DNA of 64,000 nt from Fontibacillus panacisegetis (GTDB taxonomy: Bacteria; Bacillota; Bacilli; Paenibacillales; Paenibacillaceae), in assembly GCF_900102215.1 (NCBI RefSeq), contig NZ_FNBG01000001.1, positions 1 through 64,000 on the forward strand. Direction: 5' to 3'. Position 1 is the first letter of the stretch, and every line of letters begins with the position of its first letter. A program made the translations under genes and the position numbers. The notes under the pieces are model-generated. The model did no database searches, was not told the origin of the DNA, and worked only from the letters and a program-made list of their open reading frames with translations. Shown piece by piece: positions 7,961 through 17,285 of this stretch.

Positions 7961-8240
7961 GTGAGTACAGTGAGTTTGAATGAAGCAACCGTAGCAAAGT
8001 ACATTCGTGAACAAGAAGCACACGACCAAGCGATAGATAAACTGAGTGTAAAAGAGTATGAAGATCCATTCAGCGACAAAAGGAGCAAAAAGAAATAACC
8101 CAGTTTAACTGGGAAGTGGAAGTGACAAATAACAATGAGCCTGAACAGATTTGTGGTCAGGCTAGCGTCTTTAGGCGCAGTTTGGCAACAGGGGGTTATA
8201 CCCCAAGTGCAAACCACCCGTTGGACGGGTGGTCATGATT
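7961..8240 (+). mobile_element. IS200-type tail, broken, plus strand
   Basis: Nearly the same sequence as the 3' part of the intact element at 474-757: TnpA residues from YVSTV to the stop at 8096-8098, then the conserved noncoding tail and terminal hairpin near 8212-8234. The 5' two thirds of the element are gone. The truncation point is the same codon as in the opposing tail at 7955. Confidence 0.85.
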
Positions 8241-8394
8241 TTCAAAACCGCTGCTCGGATACATTCCCATATTCAGCGCACAGCTATCCAGCCGCCGCAA
8301 CAACGGTTTTTTTTATTTCCGTCGGGGCGGTGAATATATTGCCAATTTTGCTTAATATCTCCAAAGCCTATATTTTATCTTACAAGAGCTTAAT

Positions 8395-9162
8395 TTACAT
8401 CTTCTTTCCAATATAAAATACATATCCATAATACTGTTTGTATTTTGAATACAAGTCTGCCTCACGCCTCATAAATGTAATCATATCCTCAACGGTTTTA
8501 TTTCCCGCATGTTTTTTCAAGAATTCTTCTTGCCTTGCTTTTTGCGGAATAAAATAATTGTCTATCCAACAACTTTCAGGCAGCGTAAATGCGGCAACAG
8601 GAATATAACCTGTTTTTTGCATGATGGAAATATTATGCCCTATTGTGTCCATTTCAGGAACTGCGTCCACCCACCATTTCTCAATTTCAGCAGGGCGTTC
8701 ATCGGTAAACCATGACTCATATGTTATGGCAATATAACCATCTTTTTTGAGGAAGTCCTTCCAGTGATTCAAGCCTTTTTCAAAACCTATATTGGCAATA
8801 GCTCCCTCAGACCATATAAGATCAAATTCGTCATTCTGAAACGGCAAATGATCCATTGAACCGACAATACCTTTTACCCTGTTCTGCAAACCAAGTTTTC
8901 CGGCTGTTGCGTTAAGTTTATCAATCGAGCCAGCATAAAGGTCGAGGGCGGTGATGGCTGCTTCTGTATTTTGCGCCAGAACCATTGTTTGAGCGCCTGA
9001 GCCGCAGCCTAAATCGGCAATTTTTGTTTTGTTTGAAAGGTTGCCGATAAAACCCAATGCCCTGATGGTTTCTTCGGAGCTGCCGGGTCCCTGCCGTTCA
9101 AGCTCTGTGAAAAATTCATTGATGAGGGCAAATTCAAATTCGTGTATTGTTATTTCTTCCAT
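8395..9162 (-). CDS. SAM-dependent class I methyltransferase
   Basis: 255-residue methyltransferase. Motif I is [12 protein letters not shown], followed by an acidic motif II ([11 protein letters not shown]) and the [14 protein letters not shown] substrate-side block. The target is unknown; relatives include small-molecule methyltransferases. The start has AAAGGAG 8 nt upstream, and the first 13 bp overlap the end of the TetR gene, so the two are a coupled operon. The regulator upstream suggests that it answers a toxic or signalling small molecule. Confidence 0.85.
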   Translation of the reverse strand: MEEITIHEFEFALINEFFTELERQGPGSSEETIRALGFIGNLSNKTKIADLGCGSGAQTMVLAQNTEAAITALDLYAGSIDKLNATAGKLGLQNRVKGIVGSMDHLPFQNDEFDLIWSEGAIANIGFEKGLNHWKDFLKKDGYIAITYESWFTDERPAEIEKWWVDAVPEMDTIGHNISIMQKTGYIPVAAFTLPESCWIDNYFIPQKARQEEFLKKHAGNKTVEDMITFMRREADLYSKYKQYYGYVFYIGKKM

Positions 9163-9797
9163 TGCTCATACTCCTTTTGTTTCTGTGGGGCGGCGTTCTT
9201 TTCTATAGACCACTCAATGTGTGCCGCTAATAGCTTAGCGGCCTCTTTCTTGTCAGGCATTGTATCTGACATGCTTACCAACAAATAAAACGGCGCATAA
9301 AATTCAAGCGCAAGCTGTTTCGGACTGCTTTTGTTCCAAATACCTTGTTCTATCAGTTCACGGAATAAATCTTCCATATAGCTGACCGGCCCGCTTACAA
9401 GGCATTTTTGATACAGTTCCATTATTTCCGGGTTCCTGTATTGCTCCAAAGTCAACATTTTTCGGAAATTACTGGCAAATTCGTCCTCCGTCCAAAAACG
9501 AAACTGCGCTTCGATGAAAACCTTGATTTTATCCACAGTAGTATTGCGGTAGGTCGATGGTGATTTATCAAATGTTTCCTCCGGCACTTCATACTTTTTC
9601 GCTCTTTCAATATCTATCTGATAGATACGCTCCACAATGTTGTCAAATATATCCTTCTTATTCTTATAGTGCTTATATAAAGCTCCTTTTGTCATTCCAA
9701 GCTCCCCAGCAATAGCGCTAACCGAAACAGCTTCATAACCATCCCGCGCAAACAAGTGGAGCGCAGTATGTAAAATGTTTTCTTTAGTGTCGGCCAT
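9150..9797 (-). CDS. TetR/AcrR-family repressor
   Basis: 215 residues with a standard TetR N-terminal [22 protein letters not shown], then [21 protein letters not shown]. The variable C-terminal ligand domain gives no clue to the inducer. It precedes the methyltransferase in the same transcript, and two GTAAAC/GTTTAC-type sites lie in its own promoter, so it is probably autoregulatory and controls the methyltransferase. GGGAGG precedes the ATG at 9797. Confidence 0.9.
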   Translation of the reverse strand: MADTKENILHTALHLFARDGYEAVSVSAIAGELGMTKGALYKHYKNKKDIFDNIVERIYQIDIERAKKYEVPEETFDKSPSTYRNTTVDKIKVFIEAQFRFWTEDEFASNFRKMLTLEQYRNPEIMELYQKCLVSGPVSYMEDLFRELIEQGIWNKSSPKQLALEFYAPFYLLVSMSDTMPDKKEAAKLLAAHIEWSIEKNAAPQKQKEYEQWKK

Positions 9798-9816
9798 CTA
9801 AAAATCCTCCCATACA

Positions 9817-9865
9817 GTAAACTACCGTTTAACATCATTATAGTCAACGATCGTTTACTTATCAA
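9817..9865 (-). promoter_or_regulatory. TetR/methyltransferase promoter with two operators
   Basis: On the minus strand TTGATA (9865-9860) and TATAAT (9842-9837) are 17 nt apart. The spacer is GTAAACGATCGTTGAC, a palindrome with one mismatch (9843-9858 on the plus strand). A second related site, GTTAAACGGTAGTTTAC (9817-9833), lies between the -10 and the start codon. Both fit a dimeric TetR repressor. Confidence 0.7.
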
Positions 9866-9911
9866 TAGGTTTTTCTAATTTACATTATAGTTGGTATCTA
9901 AGAAAAGCTCT

Positions 9912-10121
9912 TTAAATCCACAATGACATTAACATATCTTGCTTTGCTGTAGGATTAATTTCATAAGGTATTGATTCGATATTATTACAACAATATAACA
10001 CAGAGCTGCCAACAGGATTAAAGTGCTCGTGACTTGCCCATGATTGTGGGGGGTTCCGCATCTGATCTAATCCATAATCTATATTGTTTTTTGGGACACC
10101 TTTGCGGATCTCTTCATTCAT
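9912..10121 (-). pseudogene. Fragment of a RES-domain protein
   Basis: 69 residues. MRNPPQSWASHEHFNPVGSSVLYC followed by NNIESIPYEINP follows the RES pattern GxPPxxxAxxGRxNPxGxxxLYxAxxxETAxxEVxP, but the GR pair is replaced and both N- and C-terminal parts of the domain are absent. RES proteins are NAD-degrading toxins or related enzymes. Probably a dead remnant; no partner antitoxin gene is adjacent. The 270 bp beyond it (10122-10390) show nothing else. Confidence 0.4.
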
Positions 10122-10383
10122 TTATATCATTCTTGGCCATTTCAAGCAGAGCTTGAATCTGTGTGATTGGGACGGTAGTAATTTTTTACACGATTAAATA
10201 CAATAAGTTAAGATTAATACTGAGAATGCATATTCCAGAGACACAAGCTCTAATCCCTCTCACCTTCTTAATGCGGTCAAACCGTTAACACTCCTGTGCC
10301 ATATTCAAATCGGAGGCAATTGATGAAATGCCCCAAACTTGAAATCGGTATTTAATCATCACCATTCTCCTATCGAATCGCAA

Positions 10384-10422
10384 AACAAAGAAACCACGGC
10401 ACCGAGTTCGGCACCGCAGTTT
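10384..10422 (-). terminator. Terminator after hydrolase gene 1
   Basis: On the minus strand AAACTGCGGTGCCG and CGGTGCCGTGGTTT pair over 14 bp with several G-T pairs, then CTTTGTTTT follows. It is 15 bp beyond the stop of the gene ending at 10437. Confidence 0.7.
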
Positions 10423-10436
10423 AATTATCAACCATA

Positions 10437-11420
10437 CTATTGGATTTGGTTCATGTACGCTTTGAATTCCTCGGCGATTTCTTTGAATTTCGTATGATGC
10501 AGGTAATGTGAACCTTCCATCGGGATCATTTTGCCCTGTGCAGATTGTTTGGCTTGCTCTTCATGCAGCGGAACCCACTGCTCATTATGCTCGTTATTTG
10601 ATTGAACGAAGAGAAGCAACGGCAAATCATGAGGGTAGGTGAGTTGTTCTCCATTTTTAAAATTGGAACCGAGGTGTCGGAGCTCATCCATCATCGTTGG
10701 ATTGCTCGTGACTTGATTCGAAATCAAATTCATCTGTTCTTTGGTATGCTCATCGAATGCAAGCGCCCCGTATGGATCTCCGCTCACTTTTTTGAGCAAT
10801 CTCATCAGACCTGATTCTTGAAGAAACTGCATGGATTTCAAAGGCAATTTGACATCCATGCCCGGTTGATTAGGGACACTGCTATCGATGCCGACAAAAG
10901 CAAGAACTTCATCCGGATAGTTGTTCACATAGGACACTCCGTAAAGCCCCGCGATGGAATGTCCCATCAGAACGTAACGGTCAATCCCCAGCTGTTGCAC
11001 AGCTTCGTGAACTTCGCTTACGACATTCTCCGTTGTTCTTTCTTTCTCGGTTTCGTCGCTCAACCCATAACCGAAAGGCTCGATCGCTACGATTTTGTAA
11101 TTAGGAGATAATTCATCGATCAACAATTTGAAATCAAGCGCAGGCGACGGGGTTCCTTGTCCCGGAAGGAGAACGATAGCCTGTTCCCCACTGCCTTGAA
11201 TGAGCACATTCATTTTTTTTCCATCCACATTGACATACTGGCCATACGGTTCGATTTTCTTTTTCTCGACCCCGTTACTGATTGCATTAACGACAAACAC
11301 GATGCCCATGAACAGCACAAGCGCCCCGAAAATACCTCCAATTATTTTTAACCATAAGTTCCGTTTCTTACGGTTTTTGATCCCGTTTTTTTTTATTTCC
11401 ACCGTTTTTGTCAAGTTCAT
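10437..11420 (-). CDS. Membrane-anchored alpha/beta hydrolase 1
   Basis: 327 residues from the ATG at 11420, which sits behind AAGGACAGGAG. Residues about 20-45 form one membrane segment, leaving the hydrolase domain outside. The fold is shown by the HG-like VLLPGQGTPSP loop, nucleophile elbow GHSIAG and a late His in EGSHYLHH. Substrate unknown. It is a close paralogue of the next gene upstream (about the same length and layout, e.g. EPFGYGLSD in both). The promoter region carries the same tandem repeats, indicating duplication with its control region. Confidence 0.85.
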   Translation of the reverse strand: MNLTKTVEIKKNGIKNRKKRNLWLKIIGGIFGALVLFMGIVFVVNAISNGVEKKKIEPYGQYVNVDGKKMNVLIQGSGEQAIVLLPGQGTPSPALDFKLLIDELSPNYKIVAIEPFGYGLSDETEKERTTENVVSEVHEAVQQLGIDRYVLMGHSIAGLYGVSYVNNYPDEVLAFVGIDSSVPNQPGMDVKLPLKSMQFLQESGLMRLLKKVSGDPYGALAFDEHTKEQMNLISNQVTSNPTMMDELRHLGSNFKNGEQLTYPHDLPLLLFVQSNNEHNEQWVPLHEEQAKQSAQGKMIPMEGSHYLHHTKFKEIAEEFKAYMNQIQ

Positions 11421-11500
11421 CTTCTCCTGTCCTTGTATCTGTAGAGCCACCTTGGCGACATATTTAAAGTGTAATCAAGCAAGATGTCCCCTTCGTGACG

Positions 11501-11522
11501 GCAATATGAACGGAATATGAAC
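11501..11522 (-). promoter_or_regulatory. 11-bp direct repeats upstream of hydrolase 1
   Basis: GCAATATGAAC and GGAATATGAAC lie in tandem with 11-bp periodicity. A near-identical pair lies upstream of the paralogue at 12650-12671. This spacing is typical of OmpR/PhoB-family response regulator sites. Confidence 0.5.
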
Positions 11523-11527
11523 AAGCA

Positions 11528-11562
11528 CAAAAAAACCGTTAACCCGGTACTCAGATTAACGG
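11528..11562 (-). terminator. Terminator after hydrolase gene 2
   Basis: On the minus strand ACCGTTAA and TTAACGGT form a stem with a 12-nt loop, followed by TTTTTTT. Confidence 0.8.
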
Positions 11563-11570
11563 TCTAAAAT

Positions 11571-12563
11571 TCAATTTTTTATTTTAATATCGCCGGTAAA
11601 ATCCCTTATTTTTTTTGAGATTTCTTTTGGATGGGAACGATATAAATAATGCCCTGCGTCCAATAAGACCATTTCTCCATGTACAGAGTCCTCTATTTGC
11701 TTCTCATGTTCGGGTAGCCATTGGTCCGTCACAGGATGATTCGCTTGGACAAAGAAAAGGACAGGTAAATTGGGTGGAAAAGCTAGCCGTTCACCTGCTT
11801 TAAAATTGGAATACATGCTCACTGCCTCGTTTAATTGAGTTGTATTATACATGTTTTTGCGTATCAAAATGTTCAATTGTTCTTTAGTTTGTTCATCATA
11901 GGGCAGTCCATCGTAAGGGTCAGCACCCAGTTTCAATTGTAAACGGGCGAAGCCCAGGTTGCGGAACCATTTAATCGGTTTTGTCACTGACGAATCAACC
12001 TTCTGTTCACTCAGCGATGGAACACTGCTATCCAGCCCGATAAACGCGCTCACTTCGTTTGGATATTGGTTCACATAATCCAGACTGTAGAGTCCCGAAA
12101 TGGAATGAGCCATGAGAATGTAACGATCCACATGGAGACTTTGTAATGCTTCATGAATTTCGCTTACGATATTTGCTGTACTGCGCTCCTTCTGGGTTTG
12201 ATCGCTCAATCCGTAACCAAAAGGTTCAATCACGACGACTTTATAATAAGGGATTAACTCAGATATGAGTGGCTTAAAATCAAGTGCAGGTGCCGCTGTT
12301 CCATAACCAGGAAGAATCACAACGGTTTCTACACCTTGACCTTGAATGAAAACATTCATCTGTTTTCCATCTACAGATACATGCTGACCGTATGGTTCCA
12401 ATCTTTTTTGTTCTGAATGACTGCTGATTTTATTTACGGTATACACGATGGCGATAAATAATAAGATGGCTATAACTACCGTGACGATTACTTTAAGCAA
12501 AATATGTAGCACTCTCTTTGTTTTTGTACTATACCTTACTTCCTTTCCTACTGGTTGTGTCAA
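11571..12563 (-). CDS. Membrane-anchored alpha/beta hydrolase 2
   Basis: 330 residues, TTG start at 12563 with AGGAG 8 nt upstream. One N-terminal membrane segment (about 18-42) is followed by an extracytoplasmic alpha/beta hydrolase with nucleophile elbow AHSISG and a C-terminal His in DAGHYLYR. The first glycine of the usual GxSxG is replaced by Ala (A-H-S-I-S-G), unlike paralogue 1. Same orientation and separate terminators, so the two are independently expressed. Function unknown. Confidence 0.85.
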   Translation of the reverse strand: MTQPVGKEVRYSTKTKRVLHILLKVIVTVVIAILLFIAIVYTVNKISSHSEQKRLEPYGQHVSVDGKQMNVFIQGQGVETVVILPGYGTAAPALDFKPLISELIPYYKVVVIEPFGYGLSDQTQKERSTANIVSEIHEALQSLHVDRYILMAHSISGLYSLDYVNQYPNEVSAFIGLDSSVPSLSEQKVDSSVTKPIKWFRNLGFARLQLKLGADPYDGLPYDEQTKEQLNILIRKNMYNTTQLNEAVSMYSNFKAGERLAFPPNLPVLFFVQANHPVTDQWLPEHEKQIEDSVHGEMVLLDAGHYLYRSHPKEISKKIRDFTGDIKIKN

Positions 12564-12649
12564 ACTCGTCAGCTCCTCTTGTTATCTCTACAATGGTGTT
12601 GCGATCCACTAATGTGAGTCTAGCAAACCAAAATGTCCTCTCAATGAAT

Positions 12650-12671
12650 GCAATATGAACGGAACATGAAC
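12650..12671 (-). promoter_or_regulatory. 11-bp direct repeats upstream of hydrolase 2
   Basis: GCAATATGAAC followed directly by GGAACATGAAC, with a partial third unit (TGAATGCA) alongside. Matches the pair at 11501-11522 except for one base. Confidence 0.5.
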
Positions 12672-12836
12672 ATAGGCGGATATTTGACTACAATGTGCTA
12701 ATTTTCGTACTTGAAGGAACCTTATGTATCACCCAATCCAATGTTCCCCATTCGGTAGCTTCAGGGCAATATTTTTTCCTGAAAGGGGGAGAAGAACATT
12801 ACGGGCATAAGCCTTCCATTGATCAGCATAAAAGAA

Positions 12837-13237
12837 GAGGCTGTCCCAAAGTTATCTAAGATAACTTTGAGGGACGCTTCTTGTTTAGCAGTGTAAAGGC
12901 AAGATATCAGGAAAAGGATGCAAAAATACAGTTTTATTAAAGTAGCTATGAAAGGATGAACAAAAGCCTGCAAAAATGCAGGAATATGTTTCAGAATAGA
13001 CTAGTTTGAAGAGAATCCTTAGAGGAAGCCTGCACATTTGCAACAATTTAGGGCATTTAGAGGTTTTACATAAACAAAGCTTGCACATTTGCAGGAATTT
13101 CAGGAATTCCGCATCATGACACTATTACACATGAGATACGGTCATAGAAAGTGTGGCAGGATCAAGCGGTGCAGGGATCATCTTCCTTACACCGCTATTT
13201 CTAGTTTTGACACTAACCCTACTTTTGGGACAGCCCC
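12837..13237. repeat. MITE-like element, complete copy
   Basis: About 400 bp bounded by perfect 12-bp inverted repeats GGCTGTCCCAAA (12839-12850) and TTTGGGACAGCC (13224-13235). It has no coding capacity. Just inside the left end is the palindrome AAAGTTATCT-A-AGATAACTTT (12848-12868). Inside are repeated units of the form GCCTGCA-N4-TGCA about 50-60 bp apart. An inverted second copy lies at 47715-48043. The termini resemble those of IS1182-like elements, which is a recollection only. Confidence 0.7.
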
Positions 13238-13329
13238 ATCCGAGACGAAAAATATTTTATGTAACTGTTTAAAAAATATGAGGGAATGACTCCCCTGCAG
13301 TATAAGATCACTTCATTAAATTAGGATAA

Positions 13330-13785
13330 TTATTTATACATCTTGCCGAATTCACGATAATAGGCCGTTTGCTGCACCAGTAGTATGATGCCCAAGACGA
13401 TAATAGGTAGCGGAGTAAAGCCGAACATCATGGAATACAGCGTGAAAAGCATGATGCCTGCGATTAGCATCTTATTGGTAGTCTTATAGGCAGAATAGGC
13501 AGACCGATAGACCGTCCACCTCTCGCCTTCGTCCATTTTGGCAAGTAGTTCACGTTCTGCCTCTTTCCGGCTGTTAGATTTCAGATTCAGCATTCGATCC
13601 GGATAGACCTTGTTGTAGATCACAAGAGTACGATGCTGAAGAAACATGGCTACAAGCAACGTGACGCAACTGCTGACCAAGTTCACCACCATGTAAGCAC
13701 TTAGGGTATCCCTTGAGCTTCCTGCTCCCAAGGCGTGGGCAATAGCAAGCACCGACCAAATGAGGGTAACAATACCCTTTTATGA
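13330..13785 (-). pseudogene. DUF3169-like membrane protein, 5' end missing
   Basis: The open frame begins right after a TAA near 13785 with no start codon, giving about 150 residues: two hydrophobic segments, a charged middle (NSRKEAERELLAKMDEGERW) and two more hydrophobic segments ending in AYYREFGKMYK. This matches the C-terminal half of DUF3169-type membrane proteins, which are usually about 230-250 residues. Probably non-functional. Family name from memory. Confidence 0.45.
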
Positions 13786-13810
13786 TCCTTTCTTCGTGAT
13801 TGTTCCAGCC

Positions 13811-13840
13811 CAAAAAAAGAACCCGCGATAGCTGCGGGTC
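13811..13840 (-). terminator. Terminator after the secreted propeller gene
   Basis: On the minus strand ACCCGC and GCGGGT pair around a 7-nt loop, followed by TCTTTTTTT. Confidence 0.75.
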
Positions 13841-13923
13841 TAATGATGTTTACCGGACTTACTTAATCGGTTGTTTCGTATCCATTCCTTGCTGTCCTAC
13901 CACACATGCTGGGTCATTTGAAA

Positions 13924-15858
13924 TTACTGTGCGCTTGTCAAATAAGTGCCTTTGTTGCCTACAGCGATATAACGTTTTCCATCCCAAACGATGCCGTTCA
14001 AATATTCAGAGGTGCCTGATTTCACTCTTGCCCAGGTCTTTCCATCCGTTGAACGCAAAATGGTTCCTCCCGCTCCCACTGCCATAAACTCCCCGTTCCC
14101 ATAAATTACGGTACTAAGGGTATCCCCTCGCTTGGTATGGTGATCTTCATACTTGAAATAAGCCTTCTCATAATCCGACCAGGCCGGGAAATTCGCTTTA
14201 ATCCACTTCCCATTTTGCAAATAGTACAGTGCTGCGCCTCCATTGTCCGAATACTCATACTTCACGGTTGTATCATGACCTTTGACCACGATGGGCTCAT
14301 TTTTGAGCTCCACAGGGCTTGCAGAAGTGATATCCTTCCAATTCATCGAGCCGCTGGCAAGCTGATATTTGTTACCAAAGTAAGTTCGTCCAATAAAGGA
14401 CTGCCCATCCCACTTTACATCAATCGGATGATCGAGATCACTCAGGGACTTGCTTACCGGCTCCGCCTCTTCACTACGAACTGCTGTAAAGCTATAGCTG
14501 CTTTTCATCGACTTCCAGTACCAGTCTTCCTCCTGGGTAACCAAAGCAAAATCCTGTCCATGATATGCAACGCTCACCACGTTATCGTATTTGGACACAT
14601 CGAAGGTTTGTTTCCACTCATGAGCGTCAGTGGAGGTAAGAAATCTTCCGTTGGAGCCATATAAATAGTAAGTTCCCTCCGTAAATCCAACCCCATACAA
14701 ATCCGTACCGACAGGTGCAGCCTTCTGTAGGGTGCTTTTTTCAAAATGTTTCAAGTCAGTAGAAGTATATATACCCCCAAATGAACTGACAGCAATGTAT
14801 TGATGTCCGTCCCATATCGTCTTATAGAGGATCATTCGTTCAGCGTTAATGTCCTGGAGAGAAAATACAGACGAATCACCTTCCTTCGCATCCTCCCCGG
14901 GCTGGTCGAATAGGTTGATTGCTTTCCAGGTGCTGCCGTCGTTAGAGACTGCCAGATAACCTCCCGCAGCACTCATTACATATTGATTATGTACGTAATC
15001 AATAGATGAGGCTCCTGTGGAATCTCCCCAATCCAGCAAATCCTTGGGACTCGCGGACTTGATCCCCTGAAAGCTGCTGGCCTTTAGCACAGCCGGTCTT
15101 GGCCGGGCAGCATCTATCCGGTCGAATGCCACCACAAACCCGCTTGATCCAAAGGCGGCGTCGATGTAAGACTTTTCAACAGAAGACCAATTCACCAGAT
15201 TTTTGCTAGTCATGACCTTGTAATCCGAGAACAGATAGTAGGCTCCATTCAAATATTTAAGCTTGCTTGCATGATACAAATAAGGCGCCACCTGTGTTGT
15301 TTTCCAGCCCTGGCCATTCTTGGAGGTGGATACGAACACATACCCTGTACTGCTCATTTTTTTATATGTATCAATGGTATAGGCATCCATTTGCGTCAGA
15401 ATGACGAATTGCTTGCCATCCCATATTACACTCGTATTGGACTGGACCCGATTCTTAGCAAAGTCTCCCTTTTTTGCTTCCTTCATATTAGTGACTGATT
15501 TGGTCGAGAAGGTCAAGGATTGCTTCTTCCAGATGTTGCCGTCGGCAGAGGTCAGAATGGTGTTGTTGTTGCCCACTGCAACAAATACGCCATTTCCGAA
15601 GGCGACAGCGTGGATTTTAGTAGATGTGCCAGAGGAAATGACGGCCCATGATTTCGCATCCGTCGAACGCACAATCGCCCCATCGCTGCCCACTGCTATG
15701 TATATATTATTTCCATAGGCAATATCATACAGGTCGCTGGCAAAGAAATCTGACTGCTTGGTAAAGACCGGAAGTGACCCCGCTGCCGCCCTGCTTGGTA
15801 AGGAGGTAACAAACAAAAATAAGCATAATAACACAATTGCACTTTTTACCCACTTCAT
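13924..15858 (-). CDS. Secreted beta-propeller-like repeat protein
   Basis: 644 residues. A signal peptide (MKWVKSAIVLLCLFLF, cleavage likely after SRAAA) leads to repeats of the type YGNxIYIAVGxDGxIxxSTDxxxW, seen at residues about 50-110, 320-380 and 595-640, i.e. BNR/photosystem II assembly factor-like blades. The middle blades are more diverged. No catalytic motif of sialidases was found, so a binding role at the cell surface is more likely than enzymatic activity. AAAGGAG lies 12 nt before the ATG at 15858. Confidence 0.75.
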   Translation of the reverse strand: MKWVKSAIVLLCLFLFVTSLPSRAAAGSLPVFTKQSDFFASDLYDIAYGNNIYIAVGSDGAIVRSTDAKSWAVISSGTSTKIHAVAFGNGVFVAVGNNNTILTSADGNIWKKQSLTFSTKSVTNMKEAKKGDFAKNRVQSNTSVIWDGKQFVILTQMDAYTIDTYKKMSSTGYVFVSTSKNGQGWKTTQVAPYLYHASKLKYLNGAYYLFSDYKVMTSKNLVNWSSVEKSYIDAAFGSSGFVVAFDRIDAARPRPAVLKASSFQGIKSASPKDLLDWGDSTGASSIDYVHNQYVMSAAGGYLAVSNDGSTWKAINLFDQPGEDAKEGDSSVFSLQDINAERMILYKTIWDGHQYIAVSSFGGIYTSTDLKHFEKSTLQKAAPVGTDLYGVGFTEGTYYLYGSNGRFLTSTDAHEWKQTFDVSKYDNVVSVAYHGQDFALVTQEEDWYWKSMKSSYSFTAVRSEEAEPVSKSLSDLDHPIDVKWDGQSFIGRTYFGNKYQLASGSMNWKDITSASPVELKNEPIVVKGHDTTVKYEYSDNGGAALYYLQNGKWIKANFPAWSDYEKAYFKYEDHHTKRGDTLSTVIYGNGEFMAVGAGGTILRSTDGKTWARVKSGTSEYLNGIVWDGKRYIAVGNKGTYLTSAQ

Positions 15859-15905
15859 TAGTACTCATTCTCCTTTAAATACGTTAAGTAACTTAGTTGA
15901 TTGGA

Positions 15906-16937
15906 TCAATTATATCTTCGAGATTTGGAGAGGTTTTCCCTTTTTTGCATCTCATAGACTTTTTGCAGGGTTTGGATATGCAGATTGCTTCCTGCTCCTT
16001 CGTTCAAATACCACTCTACAAGCCTGTACCCGAACAAAAGTAGAATCATCTCATAAACACAATTGTCCGTTATGTGTGAAATGTCTGCATATTCCGAAAA
16101 GCCCTTGTAATACGCGGGGATACATCTGTGGTAGTATTCAACCATGTGTTCAACATCGGCTTCGTCCGCGATAAGACTTGCCAAGTCTTCACCTAAATAG
16201 CCCCACCCCGTGGTATCCCAGTCGATAAGTATGGTTTTACCGTCTGAATGGAATATGTTTGTCACCCAAAAATCCCTGTGACATAGCACGATGGGTAGCT
16301 TTTCAATACGGTTGAATATTTCGTCTGCGCTTTCATCAATGTTGATGAGCATTTCACAGAGGTGCTTTGGGATTCCGCAATCGTCGGAGCGTATATAATC
16401 GTACACTCTTTTCCAGGACCGATAGTTAAGATAGAAATCCTTCATATACTCTACTTTGCTCAGGTTGGTCAAATTCTGTAAAGATGCTGGCTGTTCGGCA
16501 TATAGCTTGCCTTGGAAACGTCCTAACTCTTCGGCTACACATTCATACATTTCGCCAGTCAAGTCTAAACCCGATATGCCCTCGATATATTCCATCCATA
16601 TCTGCGTTTCGTTTTCTTCTTCGTTCATTTCAACGTGATAGCATTCAGGCCAACGGAAGGATTCAGAAAACAGAGCGCCAATATTTGATTTATACAAATC
16701 ATATTCCCTACGCCATGAATCGGGATCACCGTAGCGTTCCCATTTCTTCTGCATTTTTGAAACGATTTTAAACGGTAGTTTCTCACCGTTAGTGGTTTCG
16801 GCATTACCCGTAACAAGCTGTACCTTACCCACTGTACCGCCATGTAAATGTTTGGTCTGGAATTCGACGCTGAATATATTTGTCCTAAGCATTTTACTTA
16901 AAACTTCTTTCAAAGTTTCGGCTTTTATTTCGCTCAT
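15906..16937 (-). CDS. APH-family phosphotransferase
   Basis: 343 residues from the ATG at 16937, 7 nt after TGGAGGA. The kinase signature is clear: LCHRDFWVTNIF (catalytic Asp and Mg-binding Asn) and LIDWDTTGWG (metal-binding Asp). The N-lobe lacks a recognisable antibiotic-specific motif, so the substrate (aminoglycoside, choline, amino acid or other) is open. A broken duplicate of its C-terminal region lies at 21396-21468. A TATAAT stands upstream on the minus strand at 16967-16962. Confidence 0.8.
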   Translation of the reverse strand: MSEIKAETLKEVLSKMLRTNIFSVEFQTKHLHGGTVGKVQLVTGNAETTNGEKLPFKIVSKMQKKWERYGDPDSWRREYDLYKSNIGALFSESFRWPECYHVEMNEEENETQIWMEYIEGISGLDLTGEMYECVAEELGRFQGKLYAEQPASLQNLTNLSKVEYMKDFYLNYRSWKRVYDYIRSDDCGIPKHLCEMLINIDESADEIFNRIEKLPIVLCHRDFWVTNIFHSDGKTILIDWDTTGWGYLGEDLASLIADEADVEHMVEYYHRCIPAYYKGFSEYADISHITDNCVYEMILLLFGYRLVEWYLNEGAGSNLHIQTLQKVYEMQKRENLSKSRRYN

Positions 16938-17163
16938 TATGAAGTCCTCCAATCGTTATTTCATTATACAGACATCATATTTGAAAAGAACACAACGATG
17001 GAAGGCCGACTATGGATATATACATTTATTACCTCTTGCTGTGCGTTCAAGCCCGGCTTCTGATCATGATCATATATTGCTGTAGCAACATCTATGCTTC
17101 AAATTTTTCTGTCCACCACCGTAAGCACGGCGATGCATGCATTCTTATTGAATATTGATTGGT

Positions 17164-17274
17164 TTATGGTATCGATTCGGCTGATGATTCAGAGTTAATC
17201 AGGCCGCTGTCGACGATCGAACTTCGATAGCCGATAAATCGCATCTCTGGCATAGCTTCAATCCTATATTGCAT
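17164..17274 (-). pseudogene. Stub of a GyrI-like effector-binding gene
   Basis: 36 codons after a good AGGAGGGG site: MQYRIEAMPEMRFIGYRSS then an early stop. The opening matches GyrI/AraC effector-binding proteins. It begins 12 bp after the stop of the UvrA-like gene, so it was probably its operon partner. The rest to 16938 shows no gene. Confidence 0.4.
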
Positions 17275-17285
17275 TAGAACCCCTC

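Noticed and set aside
8250..8320. AAAACCG...CGGTTTT hairpin
   Set aside because: A 7-bp stem with a loop of about 50 nt; weak and without a gene that needs it.
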